Of a DNA stretch of 5,175 nt, positions 1 through 4,989 are shown piece by piece; the stretch's first letter is position 1, and each line of letters begins with the position of its first letter. The notes beneath the pieces were generated by a model that saw only the letters and a list, made by a program, of their open reading frames with translations, did not search any database and was not told the DNA's origin. Source of the DNA: Gallionellaceae bacterium. Its GTDB lineage: Bacteria > Pseudomonadota > Gammaproteobacteria > Burkholderiales > Gallionellaceae. The stretch lies in contig JAKFXW010000145.1 of the NCBI GenBank assembly GCA_021731185.1, positions 1 to 5,175 of the forward strand, written 5' to 3'. Position numbers and translations under genes: made by a program.

Positions 1-612
1 AGACAGATCCAAAGTTGCTTGCGGCACCTGGCTGGAAGAAACACAAATCGGCTTACTGGCAGCAATATGCATGGCAATATCTTTGCCCAATGTTTCATTG
101 CCGCCGCTGTAATCGACCAGCACACCAATTCTGCTGCCATGCAAATAAGCCGCCAGCTTGCCCGCTGTGCTGTAGCGCACGAAGCGACGAATGTTGATGT
201 TCTCACCCAGTTTCATTACTAACGCGGCGCGCATTTCTTCTACGCTGCTGCCACTTGGCGTGTTCGCTGCGGCAAGTACTGTTACATCTGCTGGGTCACG
301 CTCTACAATGGCTTGCGCTACGTCTTTAGCAAACGCGACAAAGACTTCGTTCTTAGCCATGAAATCAGTTTCACAATTGACTTCGACCAACGCACCTGTT
401 TTACCATTGGTGCTGACAAATATACTCACCACGCCTTCAGCAGCTACACGCGATGCGGCCTTGCTGGCTTTTGCACCGCTTTTAATACGTAGAAATTCTT
501 CGGCTGCCTTAAAATCGCCATTCGTTTCCATCAGCGCTTTTTTGCATTCCATCATGCCGAGACCTGTTGCCTCGCGCAATTCTTTAACCATTCCTGCGGT
601 GACTTCCGCCAT
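1..612 (-). CDS. tsf: Elongation factor Ts, 5' part (runs off left edge)
   Basis: EF-Ts is the guanine nucleotide exchange factor that recycles EF-Tu-GDP to EF-Tu-GTP in the cytoplasm. The 204 codons present carry the N-terminal UBA-like segment (residues 1-55) with TGLGMMECKKAL at 16-27, then the start of the core domain with ETDFMAKN at 81-88; the Asp-Phe pair (D83, F84) corresponds to the E. coli EF-Ts residues that intrude near the EF-Tu magnesium site. MHIAASKP follows at 181-188. The family is about 280-295 residues, so roughly 30% of the C-terminus lies beyond position 1. The ATG at 612-610 is supported by AAGGAG at 620-625, 7 nt upstream, and by the usual MAEVTA start. It follows rpsB in the conserved rpsB-tsf order. 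The 228-bp gap to rpsB contains an intrinsic terminator, so tsf is probably expressed by read-through, from its own unrecognised promoter, or both. Identification is secure. Confidence 0.97.
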   Translation of the reverse strand, partial: MAEVTAGMVKELREATGLGMMECKKALMETNGDFKAAEEFLRIKSGAKASKAASRVAAEGVVSIFVSTNGKTGALVEVNCETDFMAKNEVFVAFAKDVAQAIVERDPADVTVLAAANTPSGSSVEEMRAALVMKLGENINIRRFVRYSTAGKLAAYLHGSRIGVLVDYSGGNETLGKDIAMHIAASKPICVSSSQVPQATLDLS

Positions 613-800
613 TGCCTTGCTCCTTAAAATAAGGGCATCCCTAAAAATCCAACTTCCGTTGCCATACCGTGTTGCTCGCAAAAAATTGTTCCTAACATAT
701 AAAACATATGCGTCGTCACATTTTTTTGCTCACGCCTTGTCTGGCTTAGTAATTTGAATTTTTAGTGACACCCATGAACTCGCCTCAAATACTCAATCAC

Positions 801-824
801 AAAAAAGGGGGCTTTCGCCCCCTT
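801..824 (-). terminator. Rho-independent terminator between rpsB and tsf
   Basis: Read on the minus strand, the sequence is AAGGGGGC, a GAAA tetraloop, GCCCCCTT and then six T residues including the stem's last two (801-806). The stem is 8 bp with six G-C pairs, the loop is of the stable GNRA class, and the U-tract is directly adjacent. It starts 17 nt after the rpsB stop codon and lies about 190 nt before the tsf start. A partial terminator between rpsB and tsf is a known arrangement in E. coli; here it should set the ratio of S2 to EF-Ts transcripts unless tsf has its own promoter. The remaining 613-800 gap is AT-rich and shows no convincing promoter to me. Confidence 0.9.
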
Positions 825-840
825 GTACGAAGAAGGCTGC

Positions 841-1566
841 TTACGCCGCCGCTCCTTCAACCAGTGCCACCACCTCATTCAATGCCTGCTCGCGACCTTC
901 CAGCACGGCATCAGCCATACCACGCGCGTATAGTCTGATCGCCTGCGTTGAGTCATCATTGCCCGGCACAATGTAATCCACGCCTAGCGGTGAGGTGTTG
1001 GTATCTACTATGCCAATCACAGGAATGCCCAGCTTCTGCGCTTCAACAATCGCACCTTTTTGGTAGCCCACGTCTATCACAAAAATTGCAGCAGGCAGCG
1101 CACCCATATTTTTGATACCGCCCAGACTACGCTCCAGCTTTTCTAATTCGCGCTGCATCATCAAGGTTTCTTTTTTGGACACTTTGGCCAAGGCCACGCT
1201 ATCGGCCATCAACGCTTCCAAATCATGTAAACGCTTAATTGATAATTGCACCGTTTTAAAATTGGTCAACATGCCGCCCAGCCAACGGTTATCCACATAA
1301 GGGCAGCCGCAGCGCATAGCTTCTTCCTTGATAATTTCACGCGCCTGACGCTTGGTTGCTACAAACAACACCGCGCCCTTGCTCGCAGATAATTTGCGTA
1401 CAAACTTCAACGCATCGTTGTACAAGGCAACGGTTTTTTCCAAATTGATAATATGAATCTTATTACGATGACCAAAAATAAATGGGGCCATCTTGGGATT
1501 CCAGTAACGGGTCTGATGTCCGAAATGAACACCCGCTTCCAGCATTTGACGCATGGTTACAGCCAT
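841..1566 (-). CDS. rpsB: 30S ribosomal protein S2
   Basis: S2 is an essential protein of the small ribosomal subunit, bound late at the head-body junction, where it is needed for S1 attachment. The 241-residue product matches the usual bacterial length and starts MAVTMRQMLEAGVHFGHQTR. The first S2 signature region is around residues 31-45 (FGHRNKIHIINLEKT), YVDNRWLGGMLTN lies at 90-102, and the second signature spans about 158-193 (PAAIFVIDVG ... IVDTNTSP). The ATG has AGGAG at 1573-1577, 6 nt upstream. It is transcribed from the promoter at 1706-1734 through a leader of about 130 nt with a hairpin that may mediate autoregulation by S2, as known for the E. coli rpsB leader. It is followed by a terminator and tsf. 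No anomalies were seen; the residue pattern looks betaproteobacterial. Confidence 0.98.
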   Translation of the reverse strand: MAVTMRQMLEAGVHFGHQTRYWNPKMAPFIFGHRNKIHIINLEKTVALYNDALKFVRKLSASKGAVLFVATKRQAREIIKEEAMRCGCPYVDNRWLGGMLTNFKTVQLSIKRLHDLEALMADSVALAKVSKKETLMMQRELEKLERSLGGIKNMGALPAAIFVIDVGYQKGAIVEAQKLGIPVIGIVDTNTSPLGVDYIVPGNDDSTQAIRLYARGMADAVLEGREQALNEVVALVEGAAA

Positions 1567-1597
1567 AAATTACTCCTAGTGTTAAGGGTTAGTCCTC

Positions 1598-1648
1598 CAC
1601 TCGTCAGAACGACTCTTTAACTAAAGAGCACCCTAACTTGAACGAGTG
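1598..1648 (-). promoter_or_regulatory. Structured rpsB 5' leader hairpin, possible S2 autoregulatory site
   Basis: Within the leader, CACTCGT (1598-1604) is fully complementary to ACGAGTG (1642-1648), enclosing a second perfect stem CTCTTT (1613-1618) / AAAGAG (1623-1628) with a 4-nt loop. The 3' strand of the outer stem lies about 30 nt before the ATG. An alternative short hairpin can form because 1601-1604 (TCGT) also pairs with ACGA at 1609-1612, so the two folds exclude each other. S2-dependent repression through a structured rpsB leader is established in E. coli and related gammaproteobacteria. That this leader works the same way is inference from position and foldability. Confidence 0.55.
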
Positions 1649-1705
1649 TGCGAATTTCCTGCCTGCTGAGTTAACACCTATTAACCCATACCAGACAGGG
1701 CGCGC

Positions 1706-1734
1706 ATTGTACCCCAAGCACCCCAGCAACTCAA
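1706..1734 (-). promoter_or_regulatory. Sigma70-type promoter of rpsB
   Basis: On the minus strand TTGAGT (1729-1734) and TACAAT (1706-1711) are separated by exactly 17 nt. The -10 hexamer matches the consensus in five of six positions and the -35 in four of six. The sequence after the -10 is GCGCGCCC, a GC-rich discriminator typical of rRNA, tRNA and ribosomal protein promoters repressed by ppGpp/DksA. The predicted start near 1699 gives a leader of about 130 nt before rpsB. Confidence 0.75.
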
Positions 1735-1886
1735 CCTAACCTGATCTACAGTAAATGAAAGTAATAGTCGCAGGAAATATATCCCAGCAGACCCAAGCCA
1801 TGCGTTAAAACGGTATGTGTGAAACGAATGCCGCGATATACAACTGATTGGTGCGCTGCACACAAACTGCTGTGCATAGACCAAAG

Positions 1887-1962
1887 TGGCGTCCCCAACG
1901 AGATTCGAACTCGTGTTATCGCCGTGAAAGGGCGGTGTCCTAGGCCTCTAGACGATGGGGAC
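1887..1962 (-). tRNA. tRNA-Glu (anticodon UUC)
   Basis: A 76-nt cloverleaf with encoded CCA (minus-strand bases 1889-1887). The acceptor GTCCCCA pairs with TGGGGAC, the discriminator is G, and the T-arm is ACGAG-TTCGAAT-CTCGT. The anticodon loop CTTTCAC has TTC at 1928-1926, reading GAA/GAG. The order and sequence closely follow the E. coli tRNA-Glu pattern. The outermost anticodon-stem pair is unusual: C at 1935 faces A at 1919, where E. coli has C-G. It lies 24 nt downstream of tRNA-Ala and is probably processed from the same transcript. A weak hairpin follows (1857-1862 with 1871-1876) without a U-tract, so the 3' terminator is not obvious. Confidence 0.97.
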
Positions 1963-1985
1963 AGAAGATTGAAACATCTTTTTTG

Positions 1986-2061
<76 letters not shown>

Positions 2062-2075
2062 AAAAAAGAGCGCGC

Positions 2076-2104
2076 ATTATAATGACCAAGCCCCACCTTG
2101 TAAA
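2076..2104 (-). promoter_or_regulatory. Near-consensus sigma70 promoter of the tRNA-Ala/tRNA-Glu pair
   Basis: On the minus strand TTTACA (2099-2104, five of six consensus bases) and a perfect TATAAT (2076-2081) are spaced by 17 nt. The discriminator reads GCGCGCTC, GC-rich as expected for stable RNA genes under stringent control. The tRNA-Ala 5' end is 14 nt beyond the -10, so the 5' leader removed by RNase P would be only about 7-8 nt. Confidence 0.88.
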
Positions 2105-2232
2105 GCTGCCGTACCGTCCAGGCCTGACTTTAGTAAAGCTGGCGGTGTGGCGCGATTGACTCAAGATAAAAGTTACCGAAACAACCGAGGTAGTCTGACA
2201 CGGGGAAATAAGAACGGCACGCCTATTTCAAA

Positions 2233-2252
2233 GCAACGTGGTTCACCGTTGC
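2233..2252 (-). terminator. Possible terminator hairpin downstream of the short DUF1566 gene
   Basis: GCAACG (2233-2238) and CGTTGC (2247-2252) form a perfect 6-bp stem with an 8-nt loop, 35 nt after the stop codon at 2287. On the minus strand it is followed by TTTGAAAT rather than a clean U-run, so intrinsic termination would be weak. It is the only hairpin noticed between the gene and the tRNA promoter. It might instead be the stem-loop that often follows the variable repeat of a DGR target, but the distance is larger than usual. Confidence 0.3.
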
Positions 2253-2283
2253 AGCGCGCACCGAACGACTAAAAAAATCAAAG

Positions 2284-2418
2284 AAATCACAGTCCGCTAC
2301 GCACGAGCCTGACTTGGCCGCTAACAGTTTTAACGTCGGCAAAGGAAGAGCCGGTGCCAAAGTAGACGTCCCATGCCATGGACGGATCAGGAACATAGGT
2401 GGTCGAACTCCAATAAAA
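2284..2418 (-). other. Candidate DGR variable region, copy A
   Basis: Covers codons 125-167 and the stop of the short DUF1566 gene plus 3 nt. The last 34 nt (2284-2317) match 3003-3036 with only two mismatches and could serve as the initiation-of-mutagenic-homology segment. Upstream of it the two genes diverge sharply, often in the first two codon positions with the third kept, for example GAC/CTC, TAC/AAC, GGC/GTC, ACC/CAC, TCC/ACC and GAC/AAC. That is what adenine-directed mutagenesis of AAC codons produces. Several third-position differences (TTT/TTC, GGC/GGT) show that ordinary divergence or different templates also contributed. The boundaries are approximate, and without the template repeat the assignment remains inference. 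Confidence 0.55.
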
Positions 2419-2790
2419 ACTGTTTGTCGGGGTGGCTGGAAAAGCCGTCAGGTCAATGACCGGATTAGTGGCCTTGGTAATATCAACCAGCGATTCCAGT
2501 TCATTTTTGCTGGGCACACGCCAGTCGCTGTAACCTTTGTAATTGGCGGCATTGGCGGTGACGGCGGCAGTTAATGCGGCAGCCCAGATCATGATCGTCG
2601 CACTACCAGTGGCGCAAGCCACCCCGCTCTGGCCTTGAGAGCACTGATCCCATATTAAGTTGGTAACGGTATCGGTGACGGTTCCATCGTCATTCTCAAA
2701 GAGAGCGGCCTGCGCCGCCATAGGTTGCGCCAGCGCGAATAACAATAGTGCTTGTGCCGCCAGGGTAATAGTTCGAGTATTTGTGTTCAT
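2287..2790 (-). CDS. Secreted DUF1566 (Lcl_C) domain protein, candidate DGR target
   Basis: A 167-residue protein with an N-terminal Sec signal peptide (hydrophobic LAAQALLLFALA at 10-21, likely cleavage in MAAQA-AL near 28) and a single DUF1566/Lcl_C domain filling the rest. Family landmarks are NDDGTVTDTVTNLIWDQC (33-50), GYSDWRVPSKNELESLVD (86-103), FYWSSTTY (125-132), AWDVYF (139-144) and the end QVRLVRSG (159-166). Such domains have a C-type-lectin-like fold, serve in extracellular binding, and are recurrent targets of diversity-generating retroelements. The ATG has a strong GGAGG at 2797-2801, 6 nt away. It overlaps the broken avd-like ORF by ATGA. Its last 30 nt are nearly identical to the 3' end of the neighbouring lipoprotein gene, and 17 of the 18 codons after W140 end in C or T, as expected if copied from an AAY-rich template. 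The specific ligand is unknown. Confidence 0.88.
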   Translation of the reverse strand: MNTNTRTITLAAQALLLFALAQPMAAQAALFENDDGTVTDTVTNLIWDQCSQGQSGVACATGSATIMIWAAALTAAVTANAANYKGYSDWRVPSKNELESLVDITKATNPVIDLTAFPATPTNSFYWSSTTYVPDPSMAWDVYFGTGSSFADVKTVSGQVRLVRSGL

Positions 2791-2975
2791 GTACTACCTC
2801 CGTTTATAAAAAATGTGTTGTGGTTAAAAAAATTCCAGTGGCTAAAGGCAGTAGTGAATTGCCTGACTTTGTTGTTCTCTATGACTGAAAACGAAAACTG
2901 TCCCACCGCGCGCGCCAGATACAGCGCTAAATCAAGCACCGCTTGCCACAAGGACAAATGCCGATATTGAGCCAT
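2787..2975 (-). pseudogene. Truncated avd-like ORF (DGR four-helix-bundle accessory protein)
   Basis: A 62-codon ORF whose first ~28 residues, MAQYRHLSLWQAVLDLALYL followed by ARAVGQFS, fit my memory of the N-terminus of four-helix-bundle DGR accessory proteins: M-x-x-Y-x-x-L-P-[IL]-[YW]-x-x-x-x-x-L, a hydrophobic helix, then V-x-x-F-[SP]-R-Y-H-K-Y. Avd binds the DGR reverse transcriptase and is needed for mutagenic retrohoming. After QFS the pattern is lost (FSVIENNKVRQ...), and the family length of about 110-130 residues is not reached, so most of the gene is missing. The proline expected in the HLP motif is serine. The ORF starts 30 nt after the lipoprotein stop, where avd normally sits, and ends overlapping the next gene start by ATGA. 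No clear Shine-Dalgarno is seen. The call rests on a short stretch and could be chance. Confidence 0.55.
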
Positions 2976-3002
2976 GATAGTTATTAACCGAGCAAAAGGG
3001 TC

Positions 3003-3140
3003 AAATCACGGTCCGCTACGCACAAGCCTGACTTGGACTGTATCAGCTATCTTATCGTTAGCCTGGGTGCTACCGTGGACGAAGTTGACGAGCCATGCCT
3101 TGTCCGAATTAGGCGCGTAAGTATCGTTACTCCAGTAAAA
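3003..3140 (-). other. Candidate DGR variable region, copy B
   Basis: Covers codons 383-426 and the stop of the lipoprotein gene plus 3 nt. The 34 nt at 3003-3036 repeat 2284-2317 with two mismatches. Of the 19 codons after W398 and before QVRLVRSGP, 15 end in C or T. Codons such as CTC, GTC, AAC, CAC, AGC and ACC could all derive from AAC by changes at adenines only. The protein pattern AW-x-V-x-F-x-x-G is the part of DUF1566 that varies in known DGR targets. No template repeat with matching non-adenine positions was found in the window, so this is inference. Confidence 0.55.
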
Positions 3141-4286
3141 ATTCCGTAATGTGCCGGGAAAATAGTTGGTGTCGATGCTGGGATTCGAGATGCCATTGTG
3201 CACTATCGACAGCAGTTCTCTACGGGTAGGCAAGCGCCAGCCAGTGTTGAAACCGCAGCGTGTGGCAGTGTTGGCGGCGGTAAGCAGGGTGGTGGTAGCG
3301 TTCGTCCAAGTGCCTGTTTGTGTTTCCAGTGACCAGATCAGATTGGTGTGGTTGTCTTTGGTGCAGGCCCATTCGGTAGTGAGGGGCGCAGCGGCATTGG
3401 AGGCGGCACCGGCGCAATTTAAGCTGCCGTTAAAGCACACTTTGGTGAAATCAAACCCAGCAGCACCTGCGCCAATTTTGGTGGGTGCAGTATTGGCATC
3501 GCGCCCAAAGAGAGCGTCCTGGCGCGGATGTGTGTCGGTGTTGGCACAGGTAATTTCGGCAGTGTTGTAGCACAGCGTTTGGCCGGTATCGTTGAGCGTG
3601 CCCGGTGCGTCAGCGAGTCTCAAAGCAGGCGTAACACTATTCGATGCCACCGAGGGCGCACCTGTGCCGACTCCATTGGTGGCGGTGACGGTGCAGGTAT
3701 AAGCTGTGCCGCTGGTCAAGCCTGTGACTACAATCGGCGAGGCTATGCCAATTATGCTTATTGTCCCGCAAGTGGCGGTATAGCTGGTAATCGGCGTGCC
3801 GCCATTCGACACAGGGGCGGTGAAAACCACAGTGACTTGCGTGTTGCCTGCAGTGGCTGTACCGATGGACGGTGCGCCAGGTACAGTGGCGCCAACAGGT
3901 ATCACTGGTGTGACACTGCTGGAAGCCACCGAGGCTGGGCTTCTGCCCACTGAATTAGTTGCAGTGACGGTAAAAGTATAAGGCACGCCGTTAGTTAAGC
4001 CAGTGATGATGTGCGTCAAGTTTTTGCTGCTCGCATGGCTGTCTACGCCACCCGCGGGATTGGAGACCACAGTGTAGCCAGTGATCGCCGTACCGCCATT
4101 CGACACAGGGGTGGTGAAGGACACAGTGGCTTGCGCGTTGCCTGCGGTCACGCTACTGATGGTCGGTGCGCTCGGTACAGTGGGTGCAGGTGGAATGGTG
4201 CCACCAGTAGAAGTGGAGCCACTGCCACTACATGCTGCAACGGTAATACTAAAAAGCATGACCAGCAGGAATTCAATCGTTTTCAT
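3006..4286 (-). CDS. Lipoprotein with two fibronectin III modules and a C-terminal DUF1566 domain, candidate DGR target
   Basis: A 426-residue surface protein. Residues 1-19 form a type II signal peptide with lipobox VAAC (Cys19); Ser at +2 predicts outer-membrane sorting. A Gly/Ser/Thr/Pro linker leads into two fibronectin type III modules (about 37-127 and 136-220), each with PVSNGGT.IT.YT and a TVTATN.VG motif. Residues 224-426 form the DUF1566/Lcl_C part: LNDTGQTLCYNTAEITC (231-247), eight cysteines in the 239-344 stretch or close to it together with Cys173 and Cys198 in module 2, DNHTNLIW (311-318), GWRLPTRRELLSIV (349-362), FYWSNDTYA (383-391), AWLVNF (397-402) and VQVRLVRSGP at the end. 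The ATG has GGAG at 4297-4300, 10 nt upstream. The avd-like fragment follows after 30 nt, the standard target-avd order. The likely role is display of a variable binding domain at the cell surface; the ligand is unknown. Confidence 0.88.
   Translation of the reverse strand: MKTIEFLLVMLFSITVAACSGSGSTSTGGTIPPAPTVPSAPTISSVTAGNAQATVSFTTPVSNGGTAITGYTVVSNPAGGVDSHASSKNLTHIITGLTNGVPYTFTVTATNSVGRSPASVASSSVTPVIPVGATVPGAPSIGTATAGNTQVTVVFTAPVSNGGTPITSYTATCGTISIIGIASPIVVTGLTSGTAYTCTVTATNGVGTGAPSVASNSVTPALRLADAPGTLNDTGQTLCYNTAEITCANTDTHPRQDALFGRDANTAPTKIGAGAAGFDFTKVCFNGSLNCAGAASNAAAPLTTEWACTKDNHTNLIWSLETQTGTWTNATTTLLTAANTATRCGFNTGWRLPTRRELLSIVHNGISNPSIDTNYFPGTLRNFYWSNDTYAPNSDKAWLVNFVHGSTQANDKIADTVQVRLVRSGP
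3791..4184 (-). repeat. DNA-level duplication of the fibronectin III module
   Basis: The stretch 3791-3850 matches 4085-4144 at 52 of 60 positions by my count, with similarity continuing beyond. The offset is 294 bp, exactly 98 codons, so the two modules of the lipoprotein arose by an in-frame tandem duplication. Third codon positions are largely shared, which points to a fairly recent event or gene conversion. Confidence 0.8.
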
Positions 4287-4663
4287 GGTTGCAAAGCTCC
4301 GTTTAAGTTCATTGAAAAATTGTTGTGTGAGTTGGATAACGCGGTGATGGCGAAATTGCGTGTGTGTTGCACAAATGGATTGATGCCAATTTGCGCCGGA
4401 TAGGGACGCAGCTTTTGTGGGGCGAACATGGTGGCGTGGAGGGTGAGCAATTTGCTGCCCACCCTAACAACCTTGATGTCAGGCCAACCTTGATGCCAGG
4501 CCAACCTTGATGCCAGGCCAATCTTGATGTCAGGCGTAACACTGCCCGCCAAGGTGCGCGGGTTAGAAAGCTGCGGGATTGTGGAACTGAGTGCAGATGG
4601 TGATTTAAATGCGGTATGTGGTATGCGATGGGCGGTGGGCGATGGGCGGTGGGCGATGAACAT
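4283..4663 (-). CDS. Doubtful 126-residue ORF upstream of the lipoprotein
   Basis: An open frame starts at ATG 4663-4661 behind a purine-rich AGAGGAAG (about 4668-4675) and ends in a TGA that overlaps the lipoprotein ATG as ATGA, a layout typical of translational coupling. Against it, the product resembles no family I know, is rich in Pro/His/Ser/Thr, has no signal peptide or hydrophobic helix, and is built partly from a 7-bp array (start) and 17-bp tandem repeats (middle), neither a multiple of 3. It may simply be the leader of the lipoprotein transcript with a fortuitous open frame. I give it little weight as a protein. Confidence 0.2.
   Translation of the reverse strand: MFIAHRPSPTAHRIPHTAFKSPSALSSTIPQLSNPRTLAGSVTPDIKIGLASRLAWHQGWPDIKVVRVGSKLLTLHATMFAPQKLRPYPAQIGINPFVQHTRNFAITALSNSHNNFSMNLNGALQP
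4440..4465. repeat. Imperfect palindrome next to the 17-bp repeats
   Basis: AGGGTG (4440-4445) pairs with CACCCT (4460-4465). Inside, AGCA (4446-4449) pairs with TGCT (4453-4456) around a 3-nt loop, leaving a 3-nt bulge at 4457-4459. The hairpin is stable on either strand but lacks a T-run, so it is not an intrinsic terminator. It lies within the presumed leader of the lipoprotein gene and resembles dispersed GGGTGGGCA...TGCCCACCC-type palindromes common in proteobacterial genomes. Confidence 0.55.
4469..4536. repeat. Four tandem 17-bp repeats
   Basis: Four contiguous units of consensus AACCTTGATGYCAGGCC at 4469-4485, 4486-4502, 4503-4519 and 4520-4536. Units 2 and 3 are identical, unit 1 differs at one base, and unit 4 at three. 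There are no spacers, so this is a minisatellite and not a CRISPR array. It lies 180-250 bp upstream of the lipoprotein start, where copy-number change could alter leader length. Confidence 0.92.
4610..4658. repeat. Seven tandem 7-bp units
   Basis: Consecutive heptads TGCGGTA, TGTGGTA, TGCGATG, GGCGGTG, GGCGATG, GGCGGTG and GGCGATG fill 4610-4658. The last four form a clean 14-bp alternation of GGCGGTG and GGCGATG. The minus-strand ATG of the doubtful 126-codon ORF lies immediately beyond the array (4661-4663). The array is a likely slippage site. Confidence 0.85.
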
Positions 4664-4760
4664 CAAGCTTCCTCTTCTCTTAACCAAAACAGCCTAGCGA
4701 CCACTCGCCCAATTATGGCTTTTCCGAGTTTAACCCCCATGCCACCCATGATGCTAAATT

Positions 4761-4789
4761 AATCTATCATAATTTTTTGCGCTTGGCAA
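4761..4789 (-). promoter_or_regulatory. Possible sigma70 promoter upstream of the lipoprotein locus
   Basis: On the minus strand TTGCCA (4784-4789, five of six consensus bases) and TAGATT (4761-4766, four of six) are spaced by 17 nt in an AT-rich stretch. Transcription would start near 4754 and give a leader of about 470 nt containing both tandem arrays before the lipoprotein gene. A closer promoter is not excluded; I saw no better candidate between 4287 and 4680. Confidence 0.35.
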
Positions 4790-4922
4790 AAAGTTTTTTG
4801 GGCACACGAATGTTAGGTTGTGCAACGCCGCTAGCTTATTCTAATTTCTGATAAACAGGAGCACAAGGCGGCAAGGATGAGGCGACGGTGCGTGGTTGTT
4901 GCCGATTCATCGGCTTTAGTGT

Positions 4923-4957
4923 CAATTCCACATGCAGCTTGCTGCGTAGTGGATTGC
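4923..4957. repeat. 35-nt palindromic repeat, copy 1
   Basis: The unit has the layout CAAT-T-CCAC-AT-GCAG-CTTG-CTGC-GTA-GTGG-ATTG-C, forming a two-part hairpin (outer CAAT/ATTG and CCAC/GTGG, inner GCAG/CTGC). It is the same design as the copy at 4990-5024, with different bases in the stems but preserved pairing. It resembles REP-type intergenic palindromes. A further perfect palindrome, GCCGAT-TC-ATCGGC, lies just to the left at 4901-4914. Confidence 0.75.
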
Positions 4958-4989
4958 CTGCCTTTGGTACAACCACGGTCTACCCCTGA

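Noticed and set aside
191..757. Plus-strand 188-codon open frame
   Set aside because: It lies opposite tsf, whose minus-strand reading is unmistakable EF-Ts; the plus frame has no family similarity.
2314..2574. Plus-strand 86-codon frame
   Set aside because: Antisense shadow of the short DUF1566 gene, whose minus-strand product has a signal peptide and clear family motifs.
3166..3953. Plus-strand open frames opposite the lipoprotein gene
   Set aside because: Shadows of the repetitive, low-stop fibronectin and DUF1566 coding sequence; no start signals or recognisable domains.
4011..4403. Plus-strand 130- and 88-codon frames
   Set aside because: They run antisense through the lipoprotein start and its signal peptide codons; no family similarity.
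4469..4536. CRISPR array
   Set aside because: The 17-bp units are directly adjacent with no spacers, too short for CRISPR repeats, and no cas gene is present.
4774..4799. Plus-strand intrinsic terminator (TTTTTGC/GCAAAAA hairpin then GTTTTTT)
   Set aside because: The stem is almost all A-T, there is no plus-strand gene upstream, and it overlaps the -35 of a possible minus-strand promoter.
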